Shown: in pieces, positions 33,607-45,075 of the stretch | Position numbering within the stretch: position 1 is the stretch's first letter | Layout: the number at the start of each line of letters is the position of its first letter | NCBI GenBank assembly: GCA_963971405.1 | Contig: OZ020486.1 | Coordinates: forward strand, 13,291,419-13,355,418 | Reading direction: 5' to 3' | Source of the DNA: Psococerastis gibbosa | Lineage: Eukaryota > Arthropoda > Insecta > Psocodea > Psocidae | Length of the DNA stretch: 64,000 nt | The notes under the pieces: model-generated | Seen by the model: only the letters and a program-made list of their open reading frames with translations | What the model was told of the DNA's origin: nothing | Databases searched by the model: none | Made by a program: the position numbers and the translations under genes

Positions 33607-34342
33607 AATAGTGCAGACTACACCAACCCCATTAAAAACTTTTAATTAAAAACCATTTTTTCCCTGCCCTTCTTCCCTTCATTGATTTTTTTCCGGGTCT
33701 GATTACTCTGTGGCAAGCCTGCATTAAAAGTAAATCATTGGACACATCTTTTAAAAGCCTATGCTCCTATTTTGGAAGTATCGTAATCGTTGAAAGATGG
33801 CCTTGAGATAATAATCAAGTAACAAGTGTAACTTACGATACTGCCTTGTCCCATACAATGTATCCTCATAATAAAAACTTATAACGTCCTGAAGGACTAC
33901 TTTTCGGGGTGCACTCACCAAGCAAGTTCTCGTGACGAATAGTAGTGGCTCAACGCACCACCATATGCATTGGAATCTTGAGGGTGCCGGCCTTACTTCA
34001 TATTAACAATGAACACGTTTTAAAAAGTAATCTGAATTCAGTTAGGCGGCACCCCCCCCCCCCCTTATGTTCCTCCTCCAGTAAATGGCAAATGACAACA
34101 ACTTTCAAGACGGTAAAATTGTGTTTACATATTTTACCGAAAGAAAGTTTTTTGGATGGAAGTTGGTGGGATCTATTCTTATAGTCCCTTGCCCAATGCC
34201 AACGATTTTTTTGTTATTTCAGACATACATTATTTAGGCCTATATTGTTTGCGTAGGTATACATTTTTGGCCATTAAAAACATGGTATACCTATACATTG
34301 GATACAAGCGATAATGGACATGTTGAGACAAGCTTAGTATTG
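33607..34342. other. spacer; right part belongs to a dispersed repeat
   Basis: About 34180-34350 (AGTCCCTTGCCCAATGCCAA, ACAAGCGATAATGGACATG) is paralogous to 44900-45030, and 41461-41515 shows a short third match. No gene is visible. Confidence 0.45.
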
Positions 34343-34350
34343 ATTCAATG

Positions 34351-35791
34351 CATAGGCGGCCTTAGGGGGTGGCGAACGGGGCAATCGCCCGGGGCCTCGC
34401 GCTTGCAGGGGCCTCGCGCAACCCAAGCAAATTAAAAAAATATATCGATTTTTGTAACCCTATATGTTTTTTTTACACTTTTGAATTTGATCAATAATTA
34501 TTTATTAAGGTTATACCATAACCTAACATTAAAAAGCATAAAACTAACTAAACATTTAAAAAGAACCGGTCCGAGTTTACTCGAACATGCTTTCCAATTT
34601 ATCAAAATTTGTAGATAGAGAAAATGAGTAATTTCATGGTAAATAATTTTCCTATGGTTAAATTTCCGATATCTCGGGGGGGGGGGGGGGGGGTTGTCCA
34701 CCTGACGTGTCACTGGAGGTGAGGTAAATTCAAGATAGGTCAGACCAACACATTACCACACAGCAATACTGGCAGGACACGCAATGCATTTGAGCGTGAA
34801 TTTTCTATCATTTTTTCAAAAAAATATTTTTTTTTACAAAACCAAATACTTTTCTGGGAAAGCAACCTGTCCGGTTTCGTTACTCAATTTAACACCTAAA
34901 ACATGCCTGATGGTAGAAATCATCGATGGAAAGGTTTCGCAGAAAAATTATTTTTTAGTCATTTTTCATTAAAATTTAGTTATTTTTATTTTTTTACCCC
35001 CAGAAGCAACCTATCAAGGGGCAAGCGACCCCACGCTTTTCGTTAATATTAATAACGACTACAATATATGTGAATTTAAAAGAAATCGTTGGAGCCGTTT
35101 CTGAGAAATAATTTTTTTAGGCGTTTTTTTGGAGTTTTTTGAGAATAAAACCCCCCCAAATTAAGTTAGTCCCAAATAAAAAAAACCATTCCGAGGTATG
35201 ATTTTCGTGAACCTACATGCCGAATTTCATCAAAATCGACCGAGTAGTTTGCCCGGAAATCGACGCACAGACAGACAGAGAGACAGACAGACAGACATTT
35301 CGTAAAAAACACTTTTTTGGGTTCCTGGGACCTCAAAACGTGTAAATCCGTTGAAATCTCGGAATCGAAAATTTCGACCGTCACAAAGCTTTCCTTCTAC
35401 TACGTATAAATTGGAGAGCAATAAATTGGAAAGCAAAAAATAACAGAACATACTGCAATTATTTGGATTTCATAATGAATTGTGGGTTTTTATAGGCAGG
35501 AACAATCTGAAATAACGCTGGTTTATCAACTTTTTGACGTCATCTCTAGCGTAGGTCCATGAGAACGGTTTTCCCATTTTCCTATACTTTTATGGGGGGG
35601 GGGGGACCCCAAATTATACAACCTCCCCCCCCATCAAAAAACTATTGTTAAGCCACTGCTCGGGTCACCTCGGGAGTCGTCTGCTCCCTTATATCGCTCG
35701 GGGAATTCCCGTGTTTCATTTCGTTCGTCAAGTTTTGGCAAAGGGCCTCGCAATGACCCGCCGCCCGGAGCCTGCTAAGGCCGCCTCTGAA
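34351..35791. mobile_element. 1.44-kb hAT-like non-autonomous element
   Basis: It starts CATAGGCGGCCTTAGGG and ends CTAAGGCCGCCTCTGAA, between octamers ATTCAATG and TTTCAATG (7 of 8 identical). The dispersed repeat at 44900-45075 provides an empty paralogous site: its sequence runs straight from the left flank (ACAAGCTTAGTC...CAATG) into the right flank (GCATGAcTTaACCAAGTAC). The insert contains a full GACA-family copy (34589-35435) and part of a CAGTGGCGTAA element (35550-35660). No transposase is present. Confidence 0.78.
34589..35435. mobile_element. GACA-containing element, longest copy (C), nested
   Basis: Terminal GCTTTCCAATTTAT and ATAAATTGGAAAGCA; the latter is duplicated in diverged form immediately before (35406-35420). 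The order inside is: TTTCATGGTAAATAATTTTC, a G-run of about 17, GTCAGACCAACACATTACC, AATTTAACACCTAAAACATG, AAATCGTTGGAGCC, (GACA)n at 35270-35297, TTTCGTAAAAAACAC, GTAAATCCGTTGAAATCTCG. It is the best reference copy for the family. Confidence 0.8.
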
Positions 35792-35844
35792 TTTCAATGT
35801 TACAGGCGTAGGCATGATTTCACCAAGTACGGATACGAGTCTAA

Positions 35845-35984
35845 GGCGCTTATTCCACCAACGTCAATAGTGATAGTAAATGTAGTATTGACGTAGTAGC
35901 AGACATTTTTAGACTGTCTTTAATGTCTGCTACCACGTCAATACTACATTAACTATCACTATTGGCGTTGGTGGAATATGCGCC
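35845..35984. mobile_element. PIF/Harbinger-like palindromic MITE (copy H5)
   Basis: Two arms of about 69 bases, starting GGCGCTTATTCCACCAACG, are near-perfect inverses around a loop TTTTAGACTGTCTTTAAT. The flanks are TAA and TTA. It contains the GACGTAGTAGCAGACA layer that other copies bury inside different shells. Confidence 0.88.
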
Positions 35985-36197
35985 TTATAAATACATAGAA
36001 AATCCACCAACTTGACAAACAGATATTGAAGGCTTATTATGAATGGCGCCTTCGCTTATCTCTGATAAAAATTGATGAAGAACAACCAATGATGCATGCA
36101 ACGCACCCACTACAGTACTTTGTAGATATACTGCACCTAGACTTGTGTTTGTATTTTTTATAAGCTAGGTTAAAGAGGAATGTAGGCTAGATACAAT

Positions 36198-36256
36198 CAG
36201 TGGCGTAAATGGCACCCACGCAGTGCGGGGTGCAGCAGAAGTTATTTACGCCACTG
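36198..36256. mobile_element. 59-bp minimal hAT-like element
   Basis: CAGTGGCGTAAATGGC and AGTTATTTACGCCACTG terminate an element of only 59 bp, flanked by GATACAAT and GATACGAT (7 of 8). Its ends and GCAGCAGAAGTTATTTACG match the 556-bp relative at 2776-3331, so it is an extreme internal-deletion derivative. Confidence 0.78.
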
Positions 36257-36735
36257 GATACGATACGTAATTTTTACCCTTTTGTTGTCTATACATTTCT
36301 ATACCAGCAATAGCCTCAGACGTTCAACACCACATAAAAAGGATCAATGTGTGCTTAACGCTGGACAGAAAATATCAAAATGACAGCCATAAACTGGCCA
36401 CAAAGTATTAAATGGCGGGATTCACCATTGATTTAGTGCAGGCGCAGTAATCTTAAGTACCCACTTCAAAGTCGTTTTGAGCACTTTCGTTGTTAAGAGT
36501 TTGGCTATACCATTCATCTTACTATGCAGATGGCTAAAATTTTGAGCCCAGTGAATGGGTGTGCGTTAATGAGGGCCAGCCAAGCCTACATTATTAGATG
36601 GTGGGCAGCCTTCGCGATGACAGGACACGTCTGTTGGCCTTGTCACTACACAGTCTCCCACGCGGACAGCGCCAAGTGGAAACACATGGGACGCACAGCA
36701 CTAATGAAGTCTTCAAGTTGAAGAATTCCTGGTAG
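36257..36735. other. unannotated spacer
   Basis: No supported feature. It may include eroded upstream reverse-transcriptase sequence of the LINE relic that follows. Confidence 0.35.
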
Positions 36736-36739
36736 TGAA

Positions 36740-37100
36740 AATCGAAGACGTACGGTAAAAGGAATGCTAGGAAAGGGAAAGCTCTCAGCAGTGTGAAGCA
36801 GTTTAAGTACCTGGGCAGCAAAATAGCAGAAGATAATAGCTCAGCATACAGGTGATATAAACAGCCGTATTCAGCAAGTTAAAGTGGCCTTCAATAAAAA
36901 ATTCCTCAGATCCTGGAATCACCATAATTCATAAAAACCTGCGTATGGAGTGTTTTATTATACGGACATAAAACCTGGACTATAGCAGATAAGGAACTGA
37001 AGATCCTAGAAACGTTTAAAGTGTGACATTACAGAAGGACGGAAGGACCACATGATGAATGGAAGAGTGCTAGAAGCTATTGAAGAAGACAGCTTCTACC
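36740..37100 (+). pseudogene. reverse-transcriptase C-terminal fragment of a LINE, frameshifted
   Basis: In changing frames the translation gives KQFKYLGSKIAED (from 36797), then AFNKKFLRSWN, then KTCVWSVLLYGHKTWTIADK followed by ELKILETFKV and a stop. FKYLGS-x-I, AF-KK, and K-T-x-VWSVLLYGxxTWT are the well-known signature of the RT thumb in CR1/RTE-like retrotransposons. Several frameshifts and stops make it dead. A composite transposon at 37101 interrupts the 3' side. Confidence 0.82.
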
Positions 37101-37347
37101 CAGGGACGGATCCAGCCCATTTTTTTTTGGGGGGGGGGGTAGTTGTGGGTCAAAATAGGAAAAAATATGGAGGATCGATTAAATTAGAGCGTATAAATTA
37201 ATTTACAAATTTACAATAGATTTACCCAATTTTTTTTGGAGGGGGGGGGGGGACAGCTACGTCACAGGAGGTGAGGTGACCTCTATACGTTATATTTAAA
37301 ACTCCATTCTATTTAGACCAGACCGCCACCCTTTGACTACGGCCTTG
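37101..37347. mobile_element. composite of two hAT-like elements
   Basis: The left end CAGGGACGGATCCAGCCC and interior match the element at 18507. From about 37258 the sequence becomes the subfamily II interior (GGAGGTGAGGTGACCTC, AACTCCATTCTATTTAG) and ends TGACTACGGCCTTG. Left and right octamers CTTCTACC and AGTGTCAT do not match, as expected when two elements have been spliced together. Confidence 0.65.
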
Positions 37348-37945
37348 AGTGTCATGAAATTGAGAAGTATAGCATATGATTTAGCAATATATTGTATAAT
37401 GATGGTGAAGAAAGCTATGGAAGTCTTCTTCAAAAGTTGAAATAATGGCAGTTAGTCGAAAATAGGGAGCGTAAAAAATTCAAGTTTCTCATTAAAGTCA
37501 ACACGCGATAAAATTAGCGTAATTCATGCATGAAGGTCAATATCACAATTCGCAACGGGACCAATCGCAATATAATGTGCTAATGTTTGACCTGCCACTA
37601 GTTTCTGATCAATTTGATTACTGTAGCATACTTAAAAAGAAGAAGACATCGTTCGCTTCGCAAAAGCTTGCAACGAATTCGGTAGATTGAGCACGTGGAA
37701 GCGAATGGCTCAACTCCGAGCACTGAGCTCTACAAATAGGGCGGGAATGAAGAGTAGAAGGCAGCAAGACTGGCCATGGAACCGATGGTGAGGATGAGGT
37801 GGCAAGTGATTTGCTGAAGATGTCAGTTGACTCAGTTCACTCAGTGGTTGATTGGCAGAGAAAGAACAAGGACCGGGAGGTCTGGAGAGGTGATGTAAGA
37901 GGCTCACTGTCAGCTGTAGCGCCCAAGAAGGAGAAGAATGCTTAA
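37348..37945 (+). pseudogene. LINE ORF2 tail, probably the continuation of 36740-37100
   Basis: A 59-codon frame from 37766 to the stop at 37943-37945 ends with DWQRKNKDREVWRGDVRGS. The DR-x2-WR motif near the terminus is characteristic of the last residues of LINE ORF2 proteins. Upstream 37380-37700 contains eroded coding-like sequence (LLQKLK, QWQLVENRERKK in shifting frames). Order and strand fit one retrotransposon split by the 37101-37347 insertion. Confidence 0.6.
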
Positions 37946-38188
37946 ATTTGGCAATAACGAATTTTGGTGGAGGTGGGGTGTGGGAACGAGTGTGGTAAAA
38001 TTTATTAGAATACGAGCACACAATAATTGCGGTTTGCAGCTGACCTGGGTCTATAATGCTTAAACTGACAAGTAGTCTATTGACACCGAGGAGTCAACAC
38101 CAGTTTGCCAACAGCTAATAATTCATTTGGAAACAATATCAAGACTGCAATGTCCGAAAACCGATCGGGTCGTTGGCAAGGCACGGTA

Positions 38189-38361
38189 TTTTTTTTTTTT
38201 TAATGAAAGATTATTCGCATACAAACAATTAAATGCATGTATCCGAATAGCCTCTTCAGTCGCCTCTGTAGGTAATACCTGTGTTTAGTTACGACAGGTC
38301 ACCGATCGCATGATGTGTAGAGACTCGCACATGTACGAATAAGCTACCACTATGCCATCGA
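38189..38361 (-). mobile_element. tRNA-related SINE (family B)
   Basis: The minus strand begins GATGGCATAGTGGTAGC, continues GTGCGAGTCTCTACACATCA and GACTGAAGAGGCTATTCGG, and ends in poly-A (plus-strand T-run at 38190-38201). It is the cleanest of three copies. Confidence 0.75.
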
Positions 38362-39449
38362 AGGCCGTTGAAAGGTTCAATGGGCCCTACCAGTCGATAA
38401 GTCGATAAAAAAGCCCTTCGACAAAAATAATGGAGCCGGCATTAACAGTTTCGTTATAGTTTTGGAAGGCGTTAAAAAAATGCAAGGTTACTATATATTT
38501 ATAGCCTACAATGTATCAACGTGTAGAGAAGCATTTTTTCTATTCTAATTTACGACTCTATATTTAATAAAAATTAGAGTTTTTACAAAAACATGCGTAG
38601 TGGGGTGTCCGATTTTATCATAACGAGTTTTCAGCACAGATATAGGCTAAAAAATATAATTTTATCTCAAATACGATGTTATTGAGGAACAGGGGCCATT
38701 TAAATAATATTAGTTGTAAAGGGGAATTGGAAGGGTGAATTATGATTATTTGTGTCTGGAGATGTTATAATATGATATGGTCGCGCAGGTAGAGGGAATG
38801 TTGTCCTCCTAGTCCTAGGCTATCTCGGATTATATCATCTAACACTACTCTCCTTTTCAGGCATAGGTACCTACTACAAAATTAAAGTAGGCTAATGAGG
38901 AATCCTACCGTTTACAGTGGCCACCTCAGGATCACCCCAAATTAGTTGGTTAATATTTATTATTTGGTTGTAAAGATTTGGTCTCGTCAATTGAAATGTC
39001 ATACATACCTATTAGTTATGAGAATTTTTAGTTTTGGTGTAGTCTTCTTCAGTTTTTTTCTTCGGAAAAACTGATAAGCGGCAGAAGTCCATCGAATTTT
39101 GACGAAAGCTAATCTTTATAACTTAAGTATTTAATTAAATAAAAAATATAAATCAACCTATGTTGGGATACAAAGGTTGCATTGCGGCCCAGCTGCCGCC
39201 ACGGCAGGGGGCCCAAGCGCCCAACAAACTCCGACATATTGGCAGTTAGGTCTTTTTCCCATTATCTGCAAACCACCCCGGCAACCTTCATGGTACCTTT
39301 TTCCTCGCCAGTCACCCCATCATCTCGTGCTGAATCTCAGCCAATCAGAAGCTACCTGATTGGCGCCGTTTCCTACCGCCAAACCGAGGTAAGTTATAAA
39401 TTCAATAAATTAATTCTCTGCTGAACCTCTCCTTGATGATTTACCCGTA
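38362..39449. other. unannotated region
   Basis: Overlapping plus frames at 39177-39424 have no recognisable motif. Nothing is supported. Confidence 0.4.
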
Positions 39450-39457
39450 TTTCTAAC

Positions 39458-39632
39458 CAAGGCCGTAGCCAGGATTTTTTCGGGGGGGGGGGGTTAGAAA
39501 TTTCATTGATATTATAGGTACATAGTGGTTTTTATTTTTCCTCTCAAAATCCGATTCTATCTAGTATCAAGCCATTTCATTTCGGGGGGGGGGGGGTTGA
39601 ACCCCCATGAACCCCCCTTGGCTACGGCCTTG
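39458..39632. mobile_element. hAT-like MITE, CAAGGCCGTAGCC subfamily I (reference copy)
   Basis: Ends CAAGGCCGTAGCCAGG and CCTTGGCTACGGCCTTG with a perfect 8-bp duplication TTTCTAAC (39450-39457, 39633-39640). The interior holds AATTTCATTGATATTATAGG, GTGGTTTTTATTTTTCCTCT, GATTCTATCTAGTATCAAGC and two poly-G tracts. Confidence 0.93.
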
Positions 39633-39640
39633 TTTCTAAC

Positions 39641-40860
39641 TATCCGTTTGAAGATCCTACACAATGCCAACAATCAGCTTCCACATAAAGTAAAGTGCGC
39701 GTCTGAATAAACTTAATAATAGTTTAACGGTCCGGTTGGGAGAGGTAACTATTGTATGATTTAAGCAGGTATTGTAAATTTTAATAACCCCACCCTATCG
39801 CTCAATGTTCCAATTCTTCAGTTAATTTATTCAGTTACACTCTTAATGAGTGGTTTATAGTACAAAACAGCAGCAGAAAATACATTTTTACAGTGATATA
39901 TAATTGCTTCTTAAAAAGGTCTAAGGTCGCATAAAACCTCAGTGAAAAACAAAACCTGTCCAATAAAATTAATATTGTGCCTAAAACAGCCACACACGTA
40001 GCTTTAAATACCCACAAGACATCTCTTTTTGTTAGTCACAAAAACACGATATCTCAGAGATAAATCGGTGAAGGAAGAGATCTGGACTCAATTATTATTA
40101 GAGAACACAGTGCCGGCATTCTAAATACAGTATTAATTAAGGCATAATTATGACAAATGACTCTATTTCATCTTGAGACCGCTCACGTCGCTCGACCGGG
40201 TCGACCCCTTCAGCAAGCATTCTTTGTAAAGGATTATTTTGGAGAGGTTAACACTGGGAATCAAGTTGATGACATGATTTTTTTGCTTTCCTATTTATAC
40301 CTTCGAGATTTTCGACCAGGACCCTAAAAAGATGGTTTGTACAAAAGCGGGGTTCCCCCCCCCCCACCTAAACATATTTTTACCCTAATTTCTCTCCAGC
40401 GTTTTATATAAATATATTGTAGTCGTTACGAATGTGAACACACACTAGTGGCTTTCACTTTGATAGTTTGGTTCTGGAGTTAAAATTAAAAATTAAAAAA
40501 TCTGAGGAACCTATGCAAAGACAAATGTCATCATGACTAAGTACAGAAGATACTCAACATGCTTGACTTCCTTTTGGGGAGTCCAAAGTACGGTATCTAC
40601 GTGTTTACAATTGCCATGATGATCGCCAATCTTCGATAGAAGGGACATTCGAAGAAGAAGAAAGATAAATATTGAGTACTATGCCAAGAGCAGTCGGAGT
40701 TGGGTCAGAGGTTTCAATGCCAAAGGTTATACAGTATGTCAGCATGACAGATAACCCTAAGTGTCGCCAAATTAATAAGATAAAGATGCCAGAAAGACTA
40801 TACAACATGTTACGCATGCACTATTCTTGGGTCATCTACATCAAGTCTGAAACCCTTATC
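39641..40860. other. unannotated region
   Basis: About 40300-40440 resembles scattered interior of the GACA family in reverse (C-run, ATATATTGTAGTCGTTA). No gene. Confidence 0.4.
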
Positions 40861-40864
40861 TGTA

Positions 40865-41182
40865 TTAATTTTGGTCTGCATTATGGAATGCCAATATCTC
40901 ATTTACTTTGAAGTTGTCAATGCATATAGGACTGAGCTGATGTAGAGGGGCCTTTCCAAAGTATCTTTTTCTGAGGTCACAATTTCCACGATTGGTTGGC
41001 AGCAACTCCCTACATATCATCCTACAACTCTCTCGGTCGTACGTCTTACTCTTCAGCTCTTGAAACGTTCTAGCTCCTGCGTCCTCCTTCAGTGCATACA
41101 TTAATTCTTTCTTCGGCCGTCCTCTCCTATTGGTTGCTTCCATTGCGCAATCAATGATGGTGCGTACCAATGATGGGGCCAA
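40865..41182 (-). pseudogene. LINE ORF2 C-terminal fragment with an open 105-codon frame
   Basis: The translation contains VRTIIDCAMEATNRRGRPKK, ELMYALKEDAGARTF, ELKSKTYDRESCRMICREL and LLPTNRGNCDLRKR. RRGRPKK...ALKEDAG...YDR-ES-R is the usual C-terminal end of CR1/RTE-like ORF2. The fragment is open but has no upstream RT domain here, so it is a truncated copy. The related copy at 22015-22275 is broken. Confidence 0.7.
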
Positions 41183-42740
41183 GTGTTATAGAGGGAAAAT
41201 TAAAATTATGGTTTAATCAGGACATGAGATTTTTTTTCAAGTTTCAAGAGCTGCAGAAGAATATAGAACAGCTCTTGGTCTACTTAAATCATAAAATATA
41301 GTTAGACGCATAGTAGCAAGCCCTACGATTACGGCTTGTTCAACCCATTCAATGCAATTCTATTTACAAAATTTAACCCAATATTTTAATACTACCTATC
41401 TAAACGAGTTATTATAACCTATTATTATTATTGATGGATTTGCAGTGTAGCCTATTGAACCTTGCCCCGCCAACGACCCCATCGGTGTTCGGATATTATT
41501 GGTATTGTTTCGTCAAAATGAATTTTTAGCCATTTGTGAACTCCTCGAAAGGGAGGGACGGATAGAGTGGCGTATCCGTAGAAATGATGAGCTCAACGAG
41601 ATATACCGAGATCCTACGATAGTAGCCGAAATCAAAAGACCCCCCCCCCCCCCCGAGAATTTTTTTACACATGAGTTGCAAATTGGTAGGTTTTTAAGCT
41701 TTTTGAGCATTATTTTTTAACTTTTTCAATCAATTTTTTTTTGTCGAGTGGGGGATTTTGACCCCCTCCTGGGTACGGCCTTGCAAGGGGTATTTTATCT
41801 AGTGTAAATTAATAGTTGCTCTATCATTTTTAGCAATTTGTATAGTAATAGGTTCAATTTTTTCAAGAGAAGTAAGGTATGTATATTAAAAAATCCACCA
41901 ACACCTATGCAAATCTTAACTTAAATTAATATTATTATTAATTAATTAATTAATAATTTCTACTTTTCTTCTATTCTGATTCGGCACCCGTTTCTATGTC
42001 TTCCACAGTAATATGTCTATATTTTCCACTAGACAACATGGTTGACAAGAAAGTCTAATCACCTTTAATTTTTAAATATTTAATACAATTTAATGTTGAA
42101 TTTAGTTTCGTATTGAATAAATGAAACAACGTCTCAATCTTTAGCCTAGACTTATTTGAGTCCCAAACATTAAAAACTGCAAGCTGCGGAAAATACACGT
42201 TGAACGGGTGCCGAAGTACCAGGCAGGCACAAAATAAACTCAGCTATTTTTTTTTTAATTTTCAAAAAGCACCTGGCATTTTTTGAGAGTTTCAAAGATG
42301 TTTTTCCCATTTTTAATTTTTGTGTGATTTATTTTCTTGTCTGGTCACCCTAAGTATACGGTATATTTATTGCACAGTAACTTACTCGTATAAACGCGCA
42401 AGGCTTGATATTCTTAAAGGACAGAATAAAGAGGAAGTCCGTTGGATGATTGGGTACTTCGTGTCCAATCATCATCTTGAATACATGGACAGTGCGCACG
42501 TCCCATTGACAACGTACAGGTGTGAGTTTGAGGTAAAAATATACTAGGCATCGCCACAAACGTCGCTTCATTCAGCTCTGAGGCTTACACTTAAGATGCA
42601 CACGTACACGATAATTACATAAGGCGGAACTAATGGTAGCTCAGTTCCGAACGTCCTTGAGTCGGCCCTGTCTCTCACTATTACTGGAGATGCTCTGTCA
42701 AAGAGACATGCCGCTATTATCATAAAAGCTTAAGAAAAAG
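41183..42740. other. unannotated region with an isolated transposon end
   Basis: 41762-41784 ends CTGGGTACGGCCTTG, a right terminus of the CAAGGCCGTA group, with a C-run at 41640-41654 about 120 bp before it; the left terminus is not identifiable. A (TTAA)n-like tract is at 41935-41955. No gene. Confidence 0.4.
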
Positions 42741-42748
42741 GTACAATA

Positions 42749-42939
42749 CAAGGGCGGATTTTGCCTCCAATTTTAGGGGGGGGGGGGTCAGCGGGCAGGT
42801 TCAGTGGATAATAACATTAAAAAACATTATTATTTTTAATTCCCACTATAAACCCATTGTTATCTAGTGTAAGTTAATTATTTTTTTTTTTTGGGGGGGG
42901 GGGGTCCGAACCCTCTGACCCCCCTAAAATCCGCCCTTG
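42749..42939. mobile_element. hAT-like MITE, CAAGGGCGGATTTT family (reference copy)
   Basis: Ends CAAGGGCGGATTTTGCC and CTAAAATCCGCCCTTG with a perfect 8-bp duplication GTACAATA (42741-42748, 42940-42947). The interior includes TTATCTAGTGTAAGTTAAT, T- and G-runs, and CCGAACCCTCTGACCCCCC. Confidence 0.93.
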
Positions 42940-43075
42940 GTACAATATATTATAGGTGACATGTTTTTTTAGTATGCTATGTAAGCTTTTTTGTAGACTC
43001 GCACAGGCACATGGCTAAGTCTGGCGTATGCCTAACAATGTGTCGATAGTAAGTACAGAACCTATTGAGATACTA

Positions 43076-43400
43076 CAGGGCCGGTTTTACCAGGCGCGGG
43101 GCTTGTGGTGGGTCCATGGCGCGGGGCCCCTACCTTAGGATATATTTTCTCGGGCGAAGCCCGGGGGGGGGGGGGGTTAAACTGACAGCAATGTAGCCAC
43201 CTACTCATGGACAAAGTTAGTCCTTATTTTCAGTAATTAAAAAAAAAATTAATTAATTTGGGCGTCATATGTAGGCTACATACCAAGCCCGTAGCCAGGA
43301 TTTTTTTCGGGGGGGGGGGGGGGGGGGGGCTGTGGCAACTGTGATCTTTTATTTTTATTAATTAAAAATCAAATCAAAGAACCGGTCAGAGTTTACTCGA
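43076..43400. mobile_element. two unpaired hAT-like left ends
   Basis: CAGGGCCGGTTTTACCAGGC (43076) followed by a GGGGC-rich block and poly-G is one element start. CAAGCCCGTAGCCAGG (43284) followed by poly-G and GCTGTGGCAACTGTGATC is another, matching the left part of the 529-bp element at 47787. Neither has its right end in place; a GACA-family copy follows directly. Confidence 0.5.
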
Positions 43401-43404
43401 ACAA

Positions 43405-44078
43405 GCTTTCCAATTTATCAACATTAGTAGATAGGCAAAATGAGTAATTTCATGGTAAATAATTTCCCTATGGTTAGATTTCCGACATCTCGGGGGGGGG
43501 GGGGGGGGATTGTCCACCTGACGTGACTGGATGTGAGATAAATTCTAGATAGGTCAGACCAACACATTATCACACAGCAATAATGGCAGGACACGCAATG
43601 CATTTGACCGTGAATTTTCTATCATTTTTTCATAAACATTTTTTTTTTTTACAAAACCAAATAGTTTTTTGGGAAAGCAACCTGTCTGGTTTCGTTACTC
43701 AATTTAACACCTATAACATGCCTGAAGGTAGAAATGATCGATAGAAAGGTTTCGCAGAAAAATTATTTTTTTGTCATTTTTCATTAAAATTTAGTTATTG
43801 TTATTTTTTTTACCCCCAGAAGAAAACTATCAAGAGAATAAAACCCCCCACAAATTGAGTTGGCCCAAAATAAAAAAAATGGTCCCGAGGTATGATTTTT
43901 GACAGACAGACAGACATACAGACAGACAGAGCGACAGACAGAGCGACAGACAGACATTTCGTAAAAACCACTTTTTTGGTTCCTGGTACCTCAAAACGTG
44001 TAAATCCGTTGAAATCTCGGAATCGAAAATTTCGACCATCACAAATCTTTCTTTATACAACGTATAAATTGCAAAGCA
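43405..44078. mobile_element. GACA-containing element (copy D)
   Basis: Ends GCTTTCCAATTTAT and ATAAATTGCAAAGCA. The same block order as copy C but with a deletion before the A-rich segment. The (GACA)n tract with CATA/GCGA variants is at 43901-43953. Confidence 0.78.
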
Positions 44079-44865
44079 ATAAACATTATAAATAAATAAC
44101 AAAAATAATATGTTTAAGCCTTGTTTAGCAGCACTGTATGAGCCCTTTGTCCCAAACAAGCGCCAGCTTGGGGATGCAGGATGTTATTATTATATAAGTT
44201 ATTGTATTTTGTAAATATATGCTCCTTGGTCAGGGGATACTGGACAAGGAAAAGAAAGAAAGTAAAAGATTATGTAATTTTTATGATAACATAGAATATT
44301 AAATATAATGGATAGAGTCTGTAATTTTTAGGGAAGGTAAGGGCTCATGAAAATGGGCTCTGAGCCTTGGCTGGCAATTACTAAAGGGTAAACTGCAGGG
44401 AAGCGCTTATTTCTTCTGTAAAGATAGCGAACAATTTATCAAAAAACAAGCGCATTGCAAAGTAACAGGTAGACAGTACACGGATAACGTCACAGTTCGA
44501 GTTGTTAAAACTTTGAAAATATGTCAAGATAACGAGGACCCAACTCGAAACGAATCAGTTTTTAAATGTACCGTATAGCACTCATCTTATTCTTCAAATT
44601 TACAACTACCGTCCTTTTCCTCTATTATCAAGATTTTCGAGGTGGGGGAATTTATTAGCTGGAAGAAACAAAGAAAATATTCATGTCCTCTACTTCTTTA
44701 GTACTCGTAGATCTTGGGTAATGTAATTTAAAGGAATTTTTATAGACTCAGACCTAGACAAGATCAACTGTTTTTCCCCTTGCAATTATCATAGCCTAAT
44801 ATCCGATTGATAATGTCTAATTTTCAGCTAATAAGACGTTATTATTTTATTTTTTAAATCACTTT
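44079..44865. other. unannotated region
   Basis: No supported gene. Confidence 0.4.
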
Positions 44866-44869
44866 TTAT

Positions 44870-45075
44870 GGACCCAGGCCTACTTATAATGGTCCATAGG
44901 TCCCTTGTCCAATGTCAACGACCCCATGGATTTCGGACATTATTTGTATTGTTTCCGTATGCATTCTTGGCACCAGCTACAAGCGATAATGGACAAGCTG
45001 AGACAAGCTTAGTCTATCATTGACGCAATGAAATAGGCGAAAGCATGACTTAACCAAGTACAGATACGAGTACCC
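44870..45075. repeat. dispersed repeat (paralogue of 34180-34350 plus 35798-35840)
   Basis: AGGTCCCTTGTCCAATGTCA, CTACAAGCGATAATGGACA, GAGACAAGCTTAGTC and CAAGTACAGATACGAGT occur in the same order as around the 34351-35791 element, but without the 1.44-kb insert. This is the empty site for that insertion. Confidence 0.7.

Noticed and set aside
39177..39424. Two overlapping plus frames, Pro/Ser-rich
   Set aside because: No recognisable similarity. Overlap in two frames suggests composition rather than coding.
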